41,064 bases of DNA from Nemertoderma westbladi (taxonomy: Eukaryota; Xenacoelomorpha; Nemertodermatida; Nemertodermatidae), in the NCBI GenBank assembly GCA_032718475.1, contig JAUCBJ010006721.1, forward strand, positions 1 to 41,064, read 5' to 3'. Positions within the stretch are counted from its first letter, which is position 1; each line of letters opens with the position of its first letter. A program made the translations under genes and the position numbers. The notes beneath the pieces were generated by a model. The model was not told where the DNA came from. It was given only the letters and a program-made list of their open reading frames with translations, and did no database searches. Shown here one piece after another: positions 20,789-31,846 of this stretch.

Positions 20789-22206
20789 TTAATATGTTGT
20801 TTGAACCTTACTGAGCGCATTAGGGGATATGCGTACAAATAACTGCGTTCAAGATTATGAAGAAGTTGGTCAAAGACCAAATGAAAATAAACTACCAACT
20901 GAAGAAACAATATGTTGACAAATTTGTTTGAAACCAAGAAACCTTACGAATTTACATGTAATGTAATTTTCATTTATTATACAATTTTTGTTATTGTACA
21001 ATATCTATATCGCATCGCGATTTTGATACAATCAAAACATACAATTTTGAAAAATAGTTCAGCCAAGTTGTGTGTTCGAAATACGCGTATCAATTTAGTA
21101 AACATAGGCGATAAAACACCCACTCCACACAAATCAGAATCCCCTAAGTTATCATTATTTACATTATTTATGGAGCTTTTTGAATTTTATGAGCATTTTG
21201 GCATATTTGTACATTCTACTGCAGGGTATTCCCCCTTTTCTAATGGTATTTGTGAACGAAGCAATGAAACCCTTAAGTCAATTTTGACCATGGTAAGAAT
21301 CGACAATTTTAGTTGATCAATAAATGTGATTCTCAACTATTCACTTTTAGCAAAGAATACACTAGTTGATTCAATGGAATTCTCACCCTTCCAACGTTTT
21401 TTTGGAAGTAATCCTAGATTGCCTGTAGTAACCTCAGAGTCACTTCCAATCATTAATGATACCGATAACTTTGACAGAGTTCAGCATCATTTAAACTTGC
21501 TTCATGATACTAGAAAGGCATGCATCATGGCTGAGTCAGATAACAGGATAAGCCGAGCATTAAAACAGAGAGTTTATTCTAGTAAAGGCCCAATACCGTT
21601 ATGTCCCCATCACCAGAATTAATAACTAACATTAATATACTAATTAATTAACATATACCCAGTACTGGTACCGAAATTGTATTAAACTTTTCGAAAAATT
21701 GCCTATAACAACGCCAAGTCCCAGTGCAATCCCTCCACGTTTTGGGGGAGTTCGAGCACAACAGACTGACAGAGAGACTTACAGATATACAGACAGATAG
21801 ACAGAGAGAGACAATTTGATTTTTATAGATATAGATATAAAAGGGCAAGCAAGATCTTTTTATATTGTATATTCTTATATATATATTGTGGTAATTTTTC
21901 TCAAGTTTTACAATATTATACCCATATTATTATCCCAACGTTTTAGTACAATATAATTTATGTTAGGGATATATTTCTCTGTGATATCCTTGACGTTTAG
22001 TCCATTACCTATAATTAACATATCTGGCTACCGTGGGTTCAAGTTAACCCGGTTTCATCTATGCGCCTTGCATCCTTAAACGATCGCTAAAAGAGTAAGT
22101 TTCTTCTAGGCAGAATACAGTAGTTCTGGGGGAATCGCACTGGAAATAAGTGATTCTTTGTGCGTAGACCCTGAAATAATGTCCAAAGATAACTTTACTT
22201 TTTTTT
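20789..22206 (+). repeat. 1.4-kb direct duplication, copy 2 (carries the empty TTAA site)
   Basis: Matches 18835-20254. Its left edge TTAA (20789-20792) is preceded by AT-rich DNA and not by piggyBac. The copy ends in ACTTTTTTTTAG, after which the flank differs from that of copy 1. Confidence 0.9.
20912..21622 (+). pseudogene. Retroviral-type integrase fragment, copy 2
   Basis: Same organisation as the copy at 18958. The in-frame TGA at ~21317 is shared, so it predates the duplication; the second stop of copy 1 is absent, leaving 21326-21622 open. Near the core, I-Y-V-D-S-T of copy 1 reads I-F-V-H-S-T. It encodes the end of the integrase core with the conserved Glu and the following A-K-N-T-L / S-P-F-Q region, but lacks the rest of the catalytic domain. 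Confidence 0.8.
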
Positions 22207-22256
22207 AGTTAAGTAGTGCGTCCATGTTTCGGGCGCATATGGACCTCATTGATTCA
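22207..22256 (+). other. Cassette-like segment leading into the minisatellite
   Basis: Directly after T8AG the frame reads L-S-S-A-S-M-F-R-A-H-M-D-L-I-D-S-D, matching the pattern seen at the start of cassettes a, b and c. The frame then continues into the 65-bp minisatellite. It is the fifth distinct sequence seen behind the same joint. Confidence 0.6.
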
Positions 22257-23843
22257 GACCTACCCCTACCCACCCTTCCACACACTATTTACCCCCACCG
22301 ACTGCCCGAACCTAACAAACACACCTACCCCTACCCACCCTTCCACACACTATTTACCCCCACCGACTGCCCGAACCTAACAAACACACCTACCCCTACC
22401 CACCCTTCCACACACTATTTACCCCCACCGACTGCCCGAACCTAACAAACACACCTACCCCTACCCACCCTTCCACACACTATTTACCCCCACCGACCGC
22501 CCGAACCTAACAAACACACCTACCCCTACCCACCCTTCCACACACTATTTACCCCCACCGACTGCCCGAACCTAACAAACACACCTACCCCTACCCACCC
22601 TCCCTCCCTCCCACACACTATTTACCCCCACCGACTGCCCGAACCTAACAAACACACCTACCCCTACCCACCCTCCCTCCCTCCCACACACTATTTACCC
22701 CCACCGACCGCCCGAACCTAACAAACACACCTACCCCTACCCACCCTTCCACACACTATTTACCCCCACCGACTGCCCGAACCTAACAAACACACCTACC
22801 CCTACCCACCCTTCCACACACTATTTACCCCCACCGACCGCCCGAACCTAACAAACACACCTACCCCTACCCACCCTTCCACACACTATTTACCCCCACC
22901 GACTGCCCGAACCTAACAAACACACCCACCCTCCCTCCCTCCCACACACTATTTACCCCCACCGACCGCCCGAACCTAACAAACACACCTACCCCTACCC
23001 ACCCTCCCTCCCTCCCACACACTATTTACCCCCACCGACCGCCCGAACCTAACAAACACACCTACCCCTACCCACCCTTCCACACACTATTTACCCCCAC
23101 CGACCGCCCGAACCTAACAAACACACCTACCCCTACCCACCCTTCCACACACTATTTACCCCCACCGACTGCCCGAACCTAACAAACACACCCACCCTCC
23201 CTCCCTCCCACACACTATTTACCCCCACCGACCGCCCGAACCTAACAAACACACCTACCCCTACCCACCCTTCCTCCCTCCCACACACTATTTACCCCCA
23301 CCGACTGCCCGAACCTAACAAACACACCTACCCCTACCCACCCTCCCTCCCTCCCACACACTATTTACCCCCACCGACTGCCCGAACCTAACAAACACAC
23401 CTACCCCTACCCACCCTTCCACACACTATTTACCCCCACCGACTGCCCGAACCTAACAAACACACCTACCCCTACCCACCCTTCCACACACTATTTACCC
23501 CCACCGACTGCCCGAACCTAACAAACACACCTACCCCTACCCTCCCTCCCACACACTATTTACCCCCACCGACTGCCCGAACCTAACAAACACACCTACC
23601 CCTACCCACCCTTCCACACACTATTTACCCCCACCGACTGCCCGAACCTAACAAACACACCTACCCCTACCCACCCTTCCACACACTATTTACCCCCACC
23701 GACTGCCCGAACCTAACAAACACACCTACCCCTACCCACCCTTCCACACACTATTTACCCCCACCGACTGCCCGAACCTAACAAACACACCTACCCCTAC
23801 CCACCCTTCCACACACTATTTACCCCCACCGACTGCCCGAACA
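22257..23843 (+). repeat. 65-bp C-rich minisatellite, about 24 copies
   Basis: The unit contains ACCTACCCCTACCCACCC, then CACACACTATTTACCCCCAC, then CGACTGCCCGAACCTAACAA. Variants exchange CTTCCAC for the longer CTCCCTCCCTCCCAC block, swap GACTG for GACCG, or drop the ACCTACCCCT segment. It has extreme C/G strand asymmetry. On the minus strand a unit has G runs of 5, 3, 3 and 4 with short loops, so it could form G-quadruplexes. Because 65 is not a multiple of three, the open frame at its left end is not meaningful. Confidence 0.95.
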
Positions 23844-23920
23844 AGATTCTCTTCCCACGACCACCTCCCTAATCCTTCAAACATCTAGGGACTCCATAAC
23901 GTAAAAACATATGGAGTGGG
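23844..23920 (+). pseudogene. BEL/Pao Pol C-terminal tail (fragment)
   Basis: This short stretch, starting where the minisatellite stops, matches the reverse complement of 35144-35220, the last ~20 codons of the BEL/Pao pol frame and its stop. It is either the tail of a neighbouring element sharing the LTR, or shows that the LTR begins inside pol. Confidence 0.7.
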
Positions 23921-24314
23921 TGTGTGACTCTATTATTTTATATTATTTTATTATTTTTATATTTATGTATGTATTACTATGTAATTTTATTATAATCGTT
24001 TTATTTAATTTAGTAGAATATTATTTAGCGATTATTTTGTAGAATAGTGCAATATATTCGCGTTTATTACTAAATTACGTATATATTATATTTAATGCGA
24101 CGGCAAGAAATAATTCTTTTCCTTCTTCCTTACTGTCCGTATTACATTACAAATACGTAACTACAGTAAGATGAAATGTCTGTACTTATTAAAGTACAAT
24201 AAAGCCACTACTATATTTAAGTATTATTGGTAGGCAGAGTATTAGGAATGCAAAGTTCAGATCCTCGTGTCTCGGCTAAACCAAGCTCTGGGTAGACCTT
24301 GGAAACGACTTGCC
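23921..24314 (+). mobile_element. BEL/Pao-like element, LTR (plus-strand copy)
   Basis: Starts TGTGTGACT directly after a GGAGTGGG purine stretch that could act as a polypurine tract, and ends around GGAAACGACTTGCC. It aligns with the reverse complements of 34737-35143 and 40561-40962. An AATAAAG motif near 24200 (GTACAATAAAGCC) may be the polyadenylation signal. The outer ends are uncertain because pol-tail sequence precedes the LTR in all copies visible. Confidence 0.7.
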
Positions 24315-25526
24315 TCTTCACACTGACATTGCTTCGTGCGATATTGCTCTCATACCGTATATTAAATAATACATATAGTAGCGTGATGTCCCTTTAACAG
24401 TAGCGTATAACGCAAAATAAATCTGTTAAACCCTTTGACCATCTGTAATTCTAGTCGATTAAGATATCGCGGCACCCACCGATATACTTGAAAGACAAAT
24501 TCTAGAATCAGTGGTTAACGTCCCCAGACAAGTTCTGGAATAAATCGGTGCCCATCTCAAATATTAATTATTTAATATTTGCAAATCTAATAAATCAAAA
24601 TCTGTAAAATTCAGATCCTTCAGCAATTCTAGTCAATTAAGATATCGTAGCATTTACCGATATTCTTAAAAAGACAATTGTCATAGAATTAAGGATCTTG
24701 TGTCCCTAGACATGTTCTAGAATCAAAATATGTCCATTTAATTATCAAATAATAAAATTTCAGGGAATAAATTTAAATTCATGCCTTTTAATGAATTTAA
24801 TAAATTGCCATTTTTACGCAATTTATAAAATTCCCAAAATTCCATTAATTAATAGATCAAGGGAGCGGAGATTTATCTTATTATGCATATGAGTGTGCGA
24901 AAGTCTCCCAAACATAGTCAATAGCCGATAAAATTCATAAAGTCATGTATAAAACAGAACATTGACTATTAAAGAATACTATTAAATAACATCCCAGATC
25001 TGTATGCATTGGAATCACCCTAATTCTACCGCTAGCTTTGCATAATGTCACCATAGCAACAACCACGCTAGAATTAGAATTGAGTTAAAAGAACAATAGA
25101 AAGCTTGTCCCATTAAATAGCATAGGGAATAAATAGCGCACTACTAGTATCCAAGGATACATAATAATACAGTGACATTCTGGAAGGCATTGACTAACGG
25201 ACAAGTGACCCGAGTGTGTGTAATTTGTGACAAGTTGTGTGTGTGGTACTTGTGAGTTTATAGGCGAATGTTACTACTAAGGTGTGTTTACAGTAGCTAG
25301 TCGCAATCGTAAAAGTAACCTAACTCTCCAAGGAAAACCTGAAGTACATCTAAGTCTTTGGGACGGACAGTCGAGTGACTTGTGTCGGTTGTCGTTGTCG
25401 TTGTGCGGCTACGTCGTTGGCGAAAGTACAGCGGCGACGACACATCGGCGCTGAGGATCTCGTACTGTCCGGGGGTTAATTGGAGTAGGCAGCGACGCTC
25501 GCTAGCCTGAATATAAACTCCTTATA
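24315..25526 (+). other. 5' leader of the plus-strand BEL/Pao-like element
   Basis: About 1.2 kb of non-coding leader that aligns with the reverse complement of 39352-40560. It holds an internal direct duplication: AATTCTAGTC(G/A)ATTAAGATA recurs at ~24449 and ~24625, each followed by a similar ~110 bp ending in GTCC(C/T)(C/T)AGACA(A/T)GTTCT. An AT-rich block follows, then a GC-richer end (GTTGTCGTTGTCG). No ORF of note. Confidence 0.65.
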
Positions 25527-26730
25527 ATGTGGATAAACTCATATATAGCAGACATGACGGAGTTGATGGAAGATGTTCTTGGTATCGGGGAGCGATATAC
25601 TCTACTTTTGCACGCGTTTGTTGATAGCTTAATACGCGGCGACGTTAGTCCAACTGCTGCGGAGGACGATGGTCGTTATATCGAACCGCCAATGTCCCAA
25701 GAGCAGCTCGCGCGCGAGTTGGACTATAGAAAATTCGCTGCTCGATATACGCAGCGTAATGGTACGTATATGGTCTTCTTAACCACTGGTCATCCTATCG
25801 ATTTACACAATACTGACTATGTCGACTATATATCCTGCCCAGCGGAGTCGGAACCATAAACTGAAATCCGAATGCGAAAATTCTATTCGAAATCGACTCG
25901 AAAGAAAAGGCACTAAAGAAACAAATAAACGCGGTAACTCCAACGTATATTTGGAATTCTTGATAGAATCATTGTAACTACAAATAAATATCATCCGCGT
26001 TTCCCCTACCAGACGTGCGTCTTGGGTATTATTACGGTAAATGCCCTAGACCCAGCCAATAAACGGAAAGACATAAACATCCACGGAAACGTTGTGTTAA
26101 ATACAGTTGTGTTCGTTATATTTACTGGAGTTTCGAGCGAAACTTGTTTGACGTATCACCTATGCTCACTCGGCTCTAACGATCCTAGAGTAAACCTACG
26201 ATCAGAGTCCCGGAATACTCGGTCAAACCTCCTCATTCCTTAGTTGGACCTCAGACCTGCGATCCTGGTGGTGTCGCGGATCCTCGCGGACGGTATTCAC
26301 TGTTCAAAGATCTAGTGCTACCCTAACAATTAATCGGTAACACTCCGACAGTGATTTCTAGCTAGCCGCCCATCTTACCTAGCCGGATTGTGACGCGGAC
26401 ACCTAATATCACTATCCAACCGTATGGTCGTCCCCGTTTAACGCGATACAACCCCTCATTAAGGTGAAGGAGAGCTTTGTACGAAACGAGTTAAACGCTA
26501 TTTTATAAAGATCCAAAAAAGAAACCTGCGTTTGTTCAGATAAACGTAAGTTATCACAGTAAGTCCAATCGATAAACGAATTGGCCTTATCTCGGTTCGA
26601 TTGGGAAATCTCGAATCTCTAAGAAGATATCAAGCTTAGAAAACCCTATTCTCTGCGAGAGTTTTGGACGAACATATCCCATGACAAGCGGAGGAAAATC
26701 AGCTCGAGGAGAAGCATATCGAAACGGCAG
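25527..26730 (+). pseudogene. BEL/Pao-like Gag-region pseudogene (plus-strand copy)
   Basis: The first 110 codons (to 25859) are open and match the start of the minus-strand gag-like frame. The family start is probably the ATG at 25554 (M-T-E-L). After that, DNA similarity to the minus-strand copy continues to about 26730 but with many stops and frameshifts and a deletion near 25880-26000. The remainder of the element, including integrase, is absent. This copy is clearly older or more decayed than the minus-strand one. Confidence 0.75.
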
Positions 26731-27331
26731 ATACCTCGACCACAATCCTACACCTTCTGATGCAATCATATTGCACCCTTCACCCAGGAGTTATGGCCCT
26801 CCTAGTAAAGTGGCTCCCCCCAAAGAGAAAAGACTCTTGCTAGCCTCAAAAAACTGCGTAAACGCCGTCTGCGTAAGAAAGACTAACTGTTTAGAGTATC
26901 TTTATGTTTTAGAAACTGTGATTTTTATATTTTATAGACTGAAAATCCCATTTTCTGGGAGCGGTGTAAAAGCCTTTGCTGAATTGCCCCGTTATTTTTA
27001 TTATCTTTTACATTAAAATACTCTGTAGTTGATTTAATAAGTGTAAGAGACCGTATTATTGCTGTATCGGTGTTTTTAGAGGATCTAAGACCTATTTCCT
27101 CCGTATGTGTACTGTGAAAGGCATATTTTGTGGTTCTATGGCAATTCGTGACGCAAAGGGGTGATAGCTACTCTTGAACAGTAGTTACTATGACTACGGT
27201 TAACAGCTGACATTCATACGTGTTGATTTCCTTTGTTCTACGGCGTCTCTCAGTTCAGTCAGCCAATGAGAGCGTTTTTGTGGCTCCTTGTACAGAAAAT
27301 TTCCGAGAAATGACGCAATGCCTATGTGCAG
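26731..27331. other. No recognised feature
   Basis: Similarity to the BEL/Pao-like gag region fades near 26730. The rest is unique-looking sequence with short ORFs only, none supported. I see no terminal repeats or RNA gene. Confidence 0.5.
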
Positions 27332-28197
27332 TGTTTACATTCAGTCTTGAGCCAAAGAAAGAACGGCTTGAAAGTATTTTGTGCTGTACTGCTTTTTAGT
27401 CGTACACTAGTAGGTTTAATTATAAAGGGCATATATCCTTTAACGCATCTAATGACTACTGATAACTTATCATACATCCTGACTGCTGAAACATTGCAAA
27501 CTCATAACAATCAGTGTTCAGTTGTTGTGTTATACTGCTATTTACTGTCATTTCTTCATAATATGGTTGATGAATTATTATATTTGGAATAACGATAAAT
27601 CACCCCGAAACCCAATATTCTTGATATACCGAAGGTAAGAGAGAAAGGTTACCAATAACGATTGTGACTTATGTTAAAGTGGTTTGAAGTGAATCCAATG
27701 TTATTTGATAGACCCTACATGAGTCAGCCTGTGTTCCTTTTATATGTGACTAAAATCAGTGAAGATTGGCAGATTAGTGTGCAGTATTGTGCAGCATTGT
27801 GTATGAGTGAGTCTGTTAAAGAAGCATTCCTAAAGAATGCGCCATATATGTGAATTATAATTAAGCCATATCGTTGTGAGTAGTTTAAGTCATAACTCTG
27901 TTTATGTAGATAAAGCGCCACGTCCTAAAGGAACTGTTAATATTACCGAAGGTGAATAATATTGTCAGAGATTATATAATACTGTCAGTCGAATAATACA
28001 TTAGGCTTACATAGCAATAAAAATTAAACCGTCGAACCCAATCTCCCGGGAATATCCAGCGGGTGAATGGTCGCGCACGGATTGGTTTCGACTAGTGTAG
28101 TGAATCAAATACTTGTCATAGACTAAAAAGCGATTTATTATCTAGAAGACATTCTAATTTGGCGGGTTAAACTGCCAAAGGTCTGAAAGCGCGAACA
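27332..28197 (+). repeat. LTR-like repeat, full copy 2 (866 bp)
   Basis: Begins TGTTTACATTCAG and ends GCGCGAACA, so the outer bases are TGTT...AACA, as in many LTRs. It is over 95% identical by eye to the two pieces at 1-107 and 1772-2454 and in the same orientation. Flanking five bases differ (TGCAG and CGAGC), so no target duplication is seen. It contains short ORFs (27326-27592, 27671-27853) without recognisable homology. Confidence 0.7.
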
Positions 28198-28374
28198 CGA
28201 GCTGTACTAATTAATTTATTGTTTTGGTTAGATTCCAGATTCAGCCCTTACATGCTTACACCTTATGTAACCTAGCATTCTTCACAAGGGGTGAACAGGT
28301 ACAGAGGTAGACATAAGCTGCAAAGTGAAATTCTGATATTCTGATATACTTACAAACTCACCCTGCACCATCAA
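28198..28374. other. Short spacer, nothing recognised
   Basis: AT-rich unique-looking sequence between the LTR-like repeat and the fold-back element. Confidence 0.5.
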
Positions 28375-30665
28375 CCATGGCGCGGGAAATTCAAATGATT
28401 AAAAGACATGTAATTTGTACTGGAAAAGGTGGCAGATCAGATCTGCCACCTATATTTTGGCGGTAAATTCAAATCTGCTTTAACATTGAATACATGAATA
28501 GAGTAAGACTAATGTAATTCATTGTATCAGAATAAATTATTTCTTATCGGTTTAACTCACTCATCCATTATTGTTGTTGTTTTATCTTATTCTGCTGTTC
28601 TGGGACTTCGAGCAGCACGTGAACAACTAAACCAGCACGTTAACTAGTCTGGGGCTTAGAGCAGCACACTGTCACACGAACAACTAAACTGCCTGGTTAC
28701 CTATAGTCTGGGACTTCGAGCAGCGCGTGAACAACTAAGCTGACTGGTTAACTAGTCTGGGACTTCGAGCAAAATTGCAAATTGAGGAGGGTGGATTAGG
28801 GGATTTGTCTTAACTTCTATCAGTAAAATATAAAGGCCATTTATTATTTGCTTGTACCACTCTGCCATTTATTATAATTACATCAGAACATTCTAATTAT
28901 AACAATTATACACTTATACAGTATATTAATAGTAGATTTAATGTAGATAAATAATGGGATAGAAAGGCGCAGTCAATTGATATATTTTTGGCGGTTAATT
29001 CTAATTACAGAATTATCATATTTCCATTTCAAACTGTACACAGTGTGATACAGTATGTACGTGGGTACGTACTAAAAGGTCAAGGAGCTAGAGCAATAGA
29101 CTTCATACTGTAAATTTCTTACTGTAGTGTAGTAGCTACTGCATGTGCAGTAGGCATACATACATTATTATCTCTTATTTAGGCCTACTAAGAAATATTG
29201 CGTAGTGTAATTCATAAGAAATATAAACAGCTGTAGAGCAGAGAACTGATAGTAAAATATATCGCAGGTAGGCCTACTGTAATCAGGTAATAACAATACG
29301 TGTATAATGCCTATACTGCTATATCTGCCACTGTCCCAGACAAGTACCAGAATAGTTAACCAGTCGCAGCTTAGTTGTTCGTGTGCTGCTCGAAGTCCCA
29401 GACTAGGTAACCACCCAGTTTAGTTGTTCACGTGCTTCCCGAACCCCATACTAGTTAACGTGCTGGTTTAGTTGTTCACGTGCTGCTCGAAATCCCAGAC
29501 TACAGGACTAGGTATAACCAGCCAGTTTAGTTGTTCATGTGCTGGCTGCTCGAAGTCCCAGAATACAGTAGTTAAAACAACAACAATGACGGATGCTGGG
29601 ATGAGTGAATTAAACCGATAAAAAATGATTTATTCTGATTCAATGAATTACATTAGTCTTACTCTATTCATGTATTCAATGTTAAAACAGATTTGAATTT
29701 ACCGCCAAAATATAGGTGGCAGATGTGATCTGCCACCAAGGTGTACTAAATAACAGGTCATTTCTGTATTTGCGGATTTCTGAAATTAGCGTGGGCCGAT
29801 GCTTTCCCTATTTATGGCACTTGTTTCAGAATATTTCCTTAGGATCTTCTTGTATGCTACTTTTGTTAGGTGGCTATAATGACTAGGGTTTATAGAAATG
29901 TAATAAAAAGTGTATCTGGAATTTTTATCTCATAGTTGCCAAGGTAACCGGGTGCAAAGTTCAAACTTTGCGCGCCTGTAATTCAAGACGACGAGGGATT
30001 ATGTTCTTGTGATTTGGGAGGTGAGTAAAGGGAATAAAAGTCTATCAGAATATTTTACATTAATTTTTTTTTTCAATCCCGTTTCCATGGTGATGGTTAT
30101 TACGATAATTTCCCATTATGACCGCCAGTGAGAAATTTGGCTACTATTTACTATTTATTTAATTTGCACCTGACATGCCGGCTGGCTGTCCTTTGTTTCT
30201 AATAATTGCAAACCGAAATTTAATATTCTGGAATGGAAAAATCATGCTAACAAATAACATGTATGTAAACAAATTCAAATGTAATATATTTTGATAGACT
30301 TTTATTCCCTTTACTCACCTACCAAATCTCAAGAACAGAATCCCTCGTCGTCTTAAATTACAGGCGCGCAAAGTTTGAACTTTGCACCTGGTTACCTTGG
30401 CAACTACAATCTAAAAATTCCAGAAATACTTTTTATTAAATTTCCATGAATCCTAGTCATCATACCCACCTAACAAAAGTAGCACATAAAGAAGTTTCTA
30501 AGGAAATATTATGAAAAAAGTGCCATAAATAGGGAAAAGATCGGCCCATGCTAATTTCAGCAATCCGCTCGCTGCATGACCTGTTATTTACATAGTGCAC
30601 CTTGTCTGCCACCCTTTCCAGTAAAATTCCATGTCTTTCAATCATTTGAATTTTCCGCGCTATGG
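28375..30665. mobile_element. Outer fold-back (long inverted repeat) element
   Basis: The left end CCATGGCGCGGGAAATTCAA pairs with the right end (reverse complement CCATAGCGCGGAAAATTCAA). The left arm is 28375-~28436 plus 29738-~30052 and the right arm ~30292-30665, with a ~240-bp spacer. The left arm is split by a second fold-back element. The arms share CAAAGTTCAAACTTTGCGCGC-type self-complementary blocks near 29955 and 30370. No transposase is encoded, so it would be a non-autonomous MITE-like unit. A solo piece of the arm lies at 31626-31680. Confidence 0.8.
28428..29737. mobile_element. Inner fold-back element nested in the outer one
   Basis: Arms 28428-28790 and ~29345-29737 are inverted copies; both extremities carry a 23-bp palindrome built on GGTGGCAGAT (28428-28450, perfect around one base; 29715-29737, nearly so). 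Behind the CCGCCAAAATATAGG-type end come several imperfect ~47-bp direct repeats containing CTGGGACTTCGAGCAGC and GAACAACTAA, inverted in the other arm. The ~550-bp centre is AT-rich and non-coding. The outer element's right arm keeps the uninterrupted sequence, which indicates insertion at GGTGGCAGA. Confidence 0.8.
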
Positions 30666-31846
30666 AGCAGGGACCTTTTAGGGACTCTTATACAAGGTCC
30701 ATGAAGAGCAGAACTAGAACTTGGTAATTAATATACAGTAGGTTTACAGTATGACAGTATGACCCAGTACAGCAGTATCCTGGTATCAGAGTATACCGGC
30801 TGACCGGTAAAAAACGGTTTGTTATGGCAGTATGGTATTTTGTATTTAACTCTAGGCCTAGAACTAACTACAAACTGACATAGGCTCCTAACCTACAGTA
30901 TGCCTAAAAGTACAGACTCAGAAGTGAAAGTGTTTGAGTCTGTACTCCCAGATACTGATAAACCAAACCGCCACGGTTCAGTTCCGTTATGAAGATGCTT
31001 GGTGCATTCACTGGTGATAAAGCACCGCCGGGTGCTGTCCTCATGGCACAACCACCAGGCCAGCGCAATCCACACACTCCCATATTTCCGGTGACTGTAT
31101 CAGGGTCTATAAAATTCGGTAGCAGATGTAGCCACTTCTGAAGTTCCGTTGGGTCCTTGGGAAATCTGTGTATTGTTTGTTACCTTGGGATTGGGACCGG
31201 GACCAGTATTATCTTCCTTCAGTGGGTTTGTACCCCGTACGACAACCAGCAACACTACACTTTCTCCCCATCTTTCTTCACGAATAGTGTGACGCTGAGG
31301 ACCCGAGTGTGGTCCTAGTAACAATAGGCGGGCTTCTGATATATGTATTAGGCTTGTACAGTACAATGTATTTAAGGTGTTCCTCTTTGTGTTTTGACAA
31401 ATATTTTACTTAATTATCGTACAATAACAACATTACGTTGCATCCAATGTTTCTAGCATTTATATGTAGAGTAGCCTACTCTAGCAAATAGCTAGTCACA
31501 CAACCAACATTTATAAAACACGGGTGTCGCATTTACTAATCAACTCTATGGAATTCTGGAATTGTATTATACAGTAGAAACGAGTACTATACAGTACTGT
31601 AGGTACGCTATTGCTTAGTTAGGCCCCCGCTAATTTCAATACCCCTCTCGCTGCATGACCTGTTATTTAGTACACCTTGATGGACACACACATATTTGGC
31701 ACTGTATGTAATTGTTCGAAATTTTCAACTGTTGTCATTGTAACAAATAATAGTTTCGAATAGTTTCCAGGTAGTTTTCTTCTATTTGCCTATTTCAATT
31801 ATTAACTATAGCTAAATTCCAAGTTTCTTTAATAAAACTGTTTGTC
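30666..31846. other. Mostly unrecognised spacer with a hairpin and a repeat-arm relic
   Basis: Contains a perfect 12-bp inverted repeat AGTACAGACTCA/TGAGTCTGTACT with a 14-base loop at 30909-30946, and a relic of the outer fold-back arm at 31626-31680 (CTCGCTGCATGACCTGTTAT). Two minus-strand ORFs of 60 and 88 codons (30893-31075, 31100-31366) have no recognisable similarity and I do not call them genes. Confidence 0.5.

Noticed and set aside
22224-22445. Proline-rich protein gene
   Set aside because: The frame is the start of a 65-bp minisatellite; the unit is not a multiple of three and the frame soon stops.
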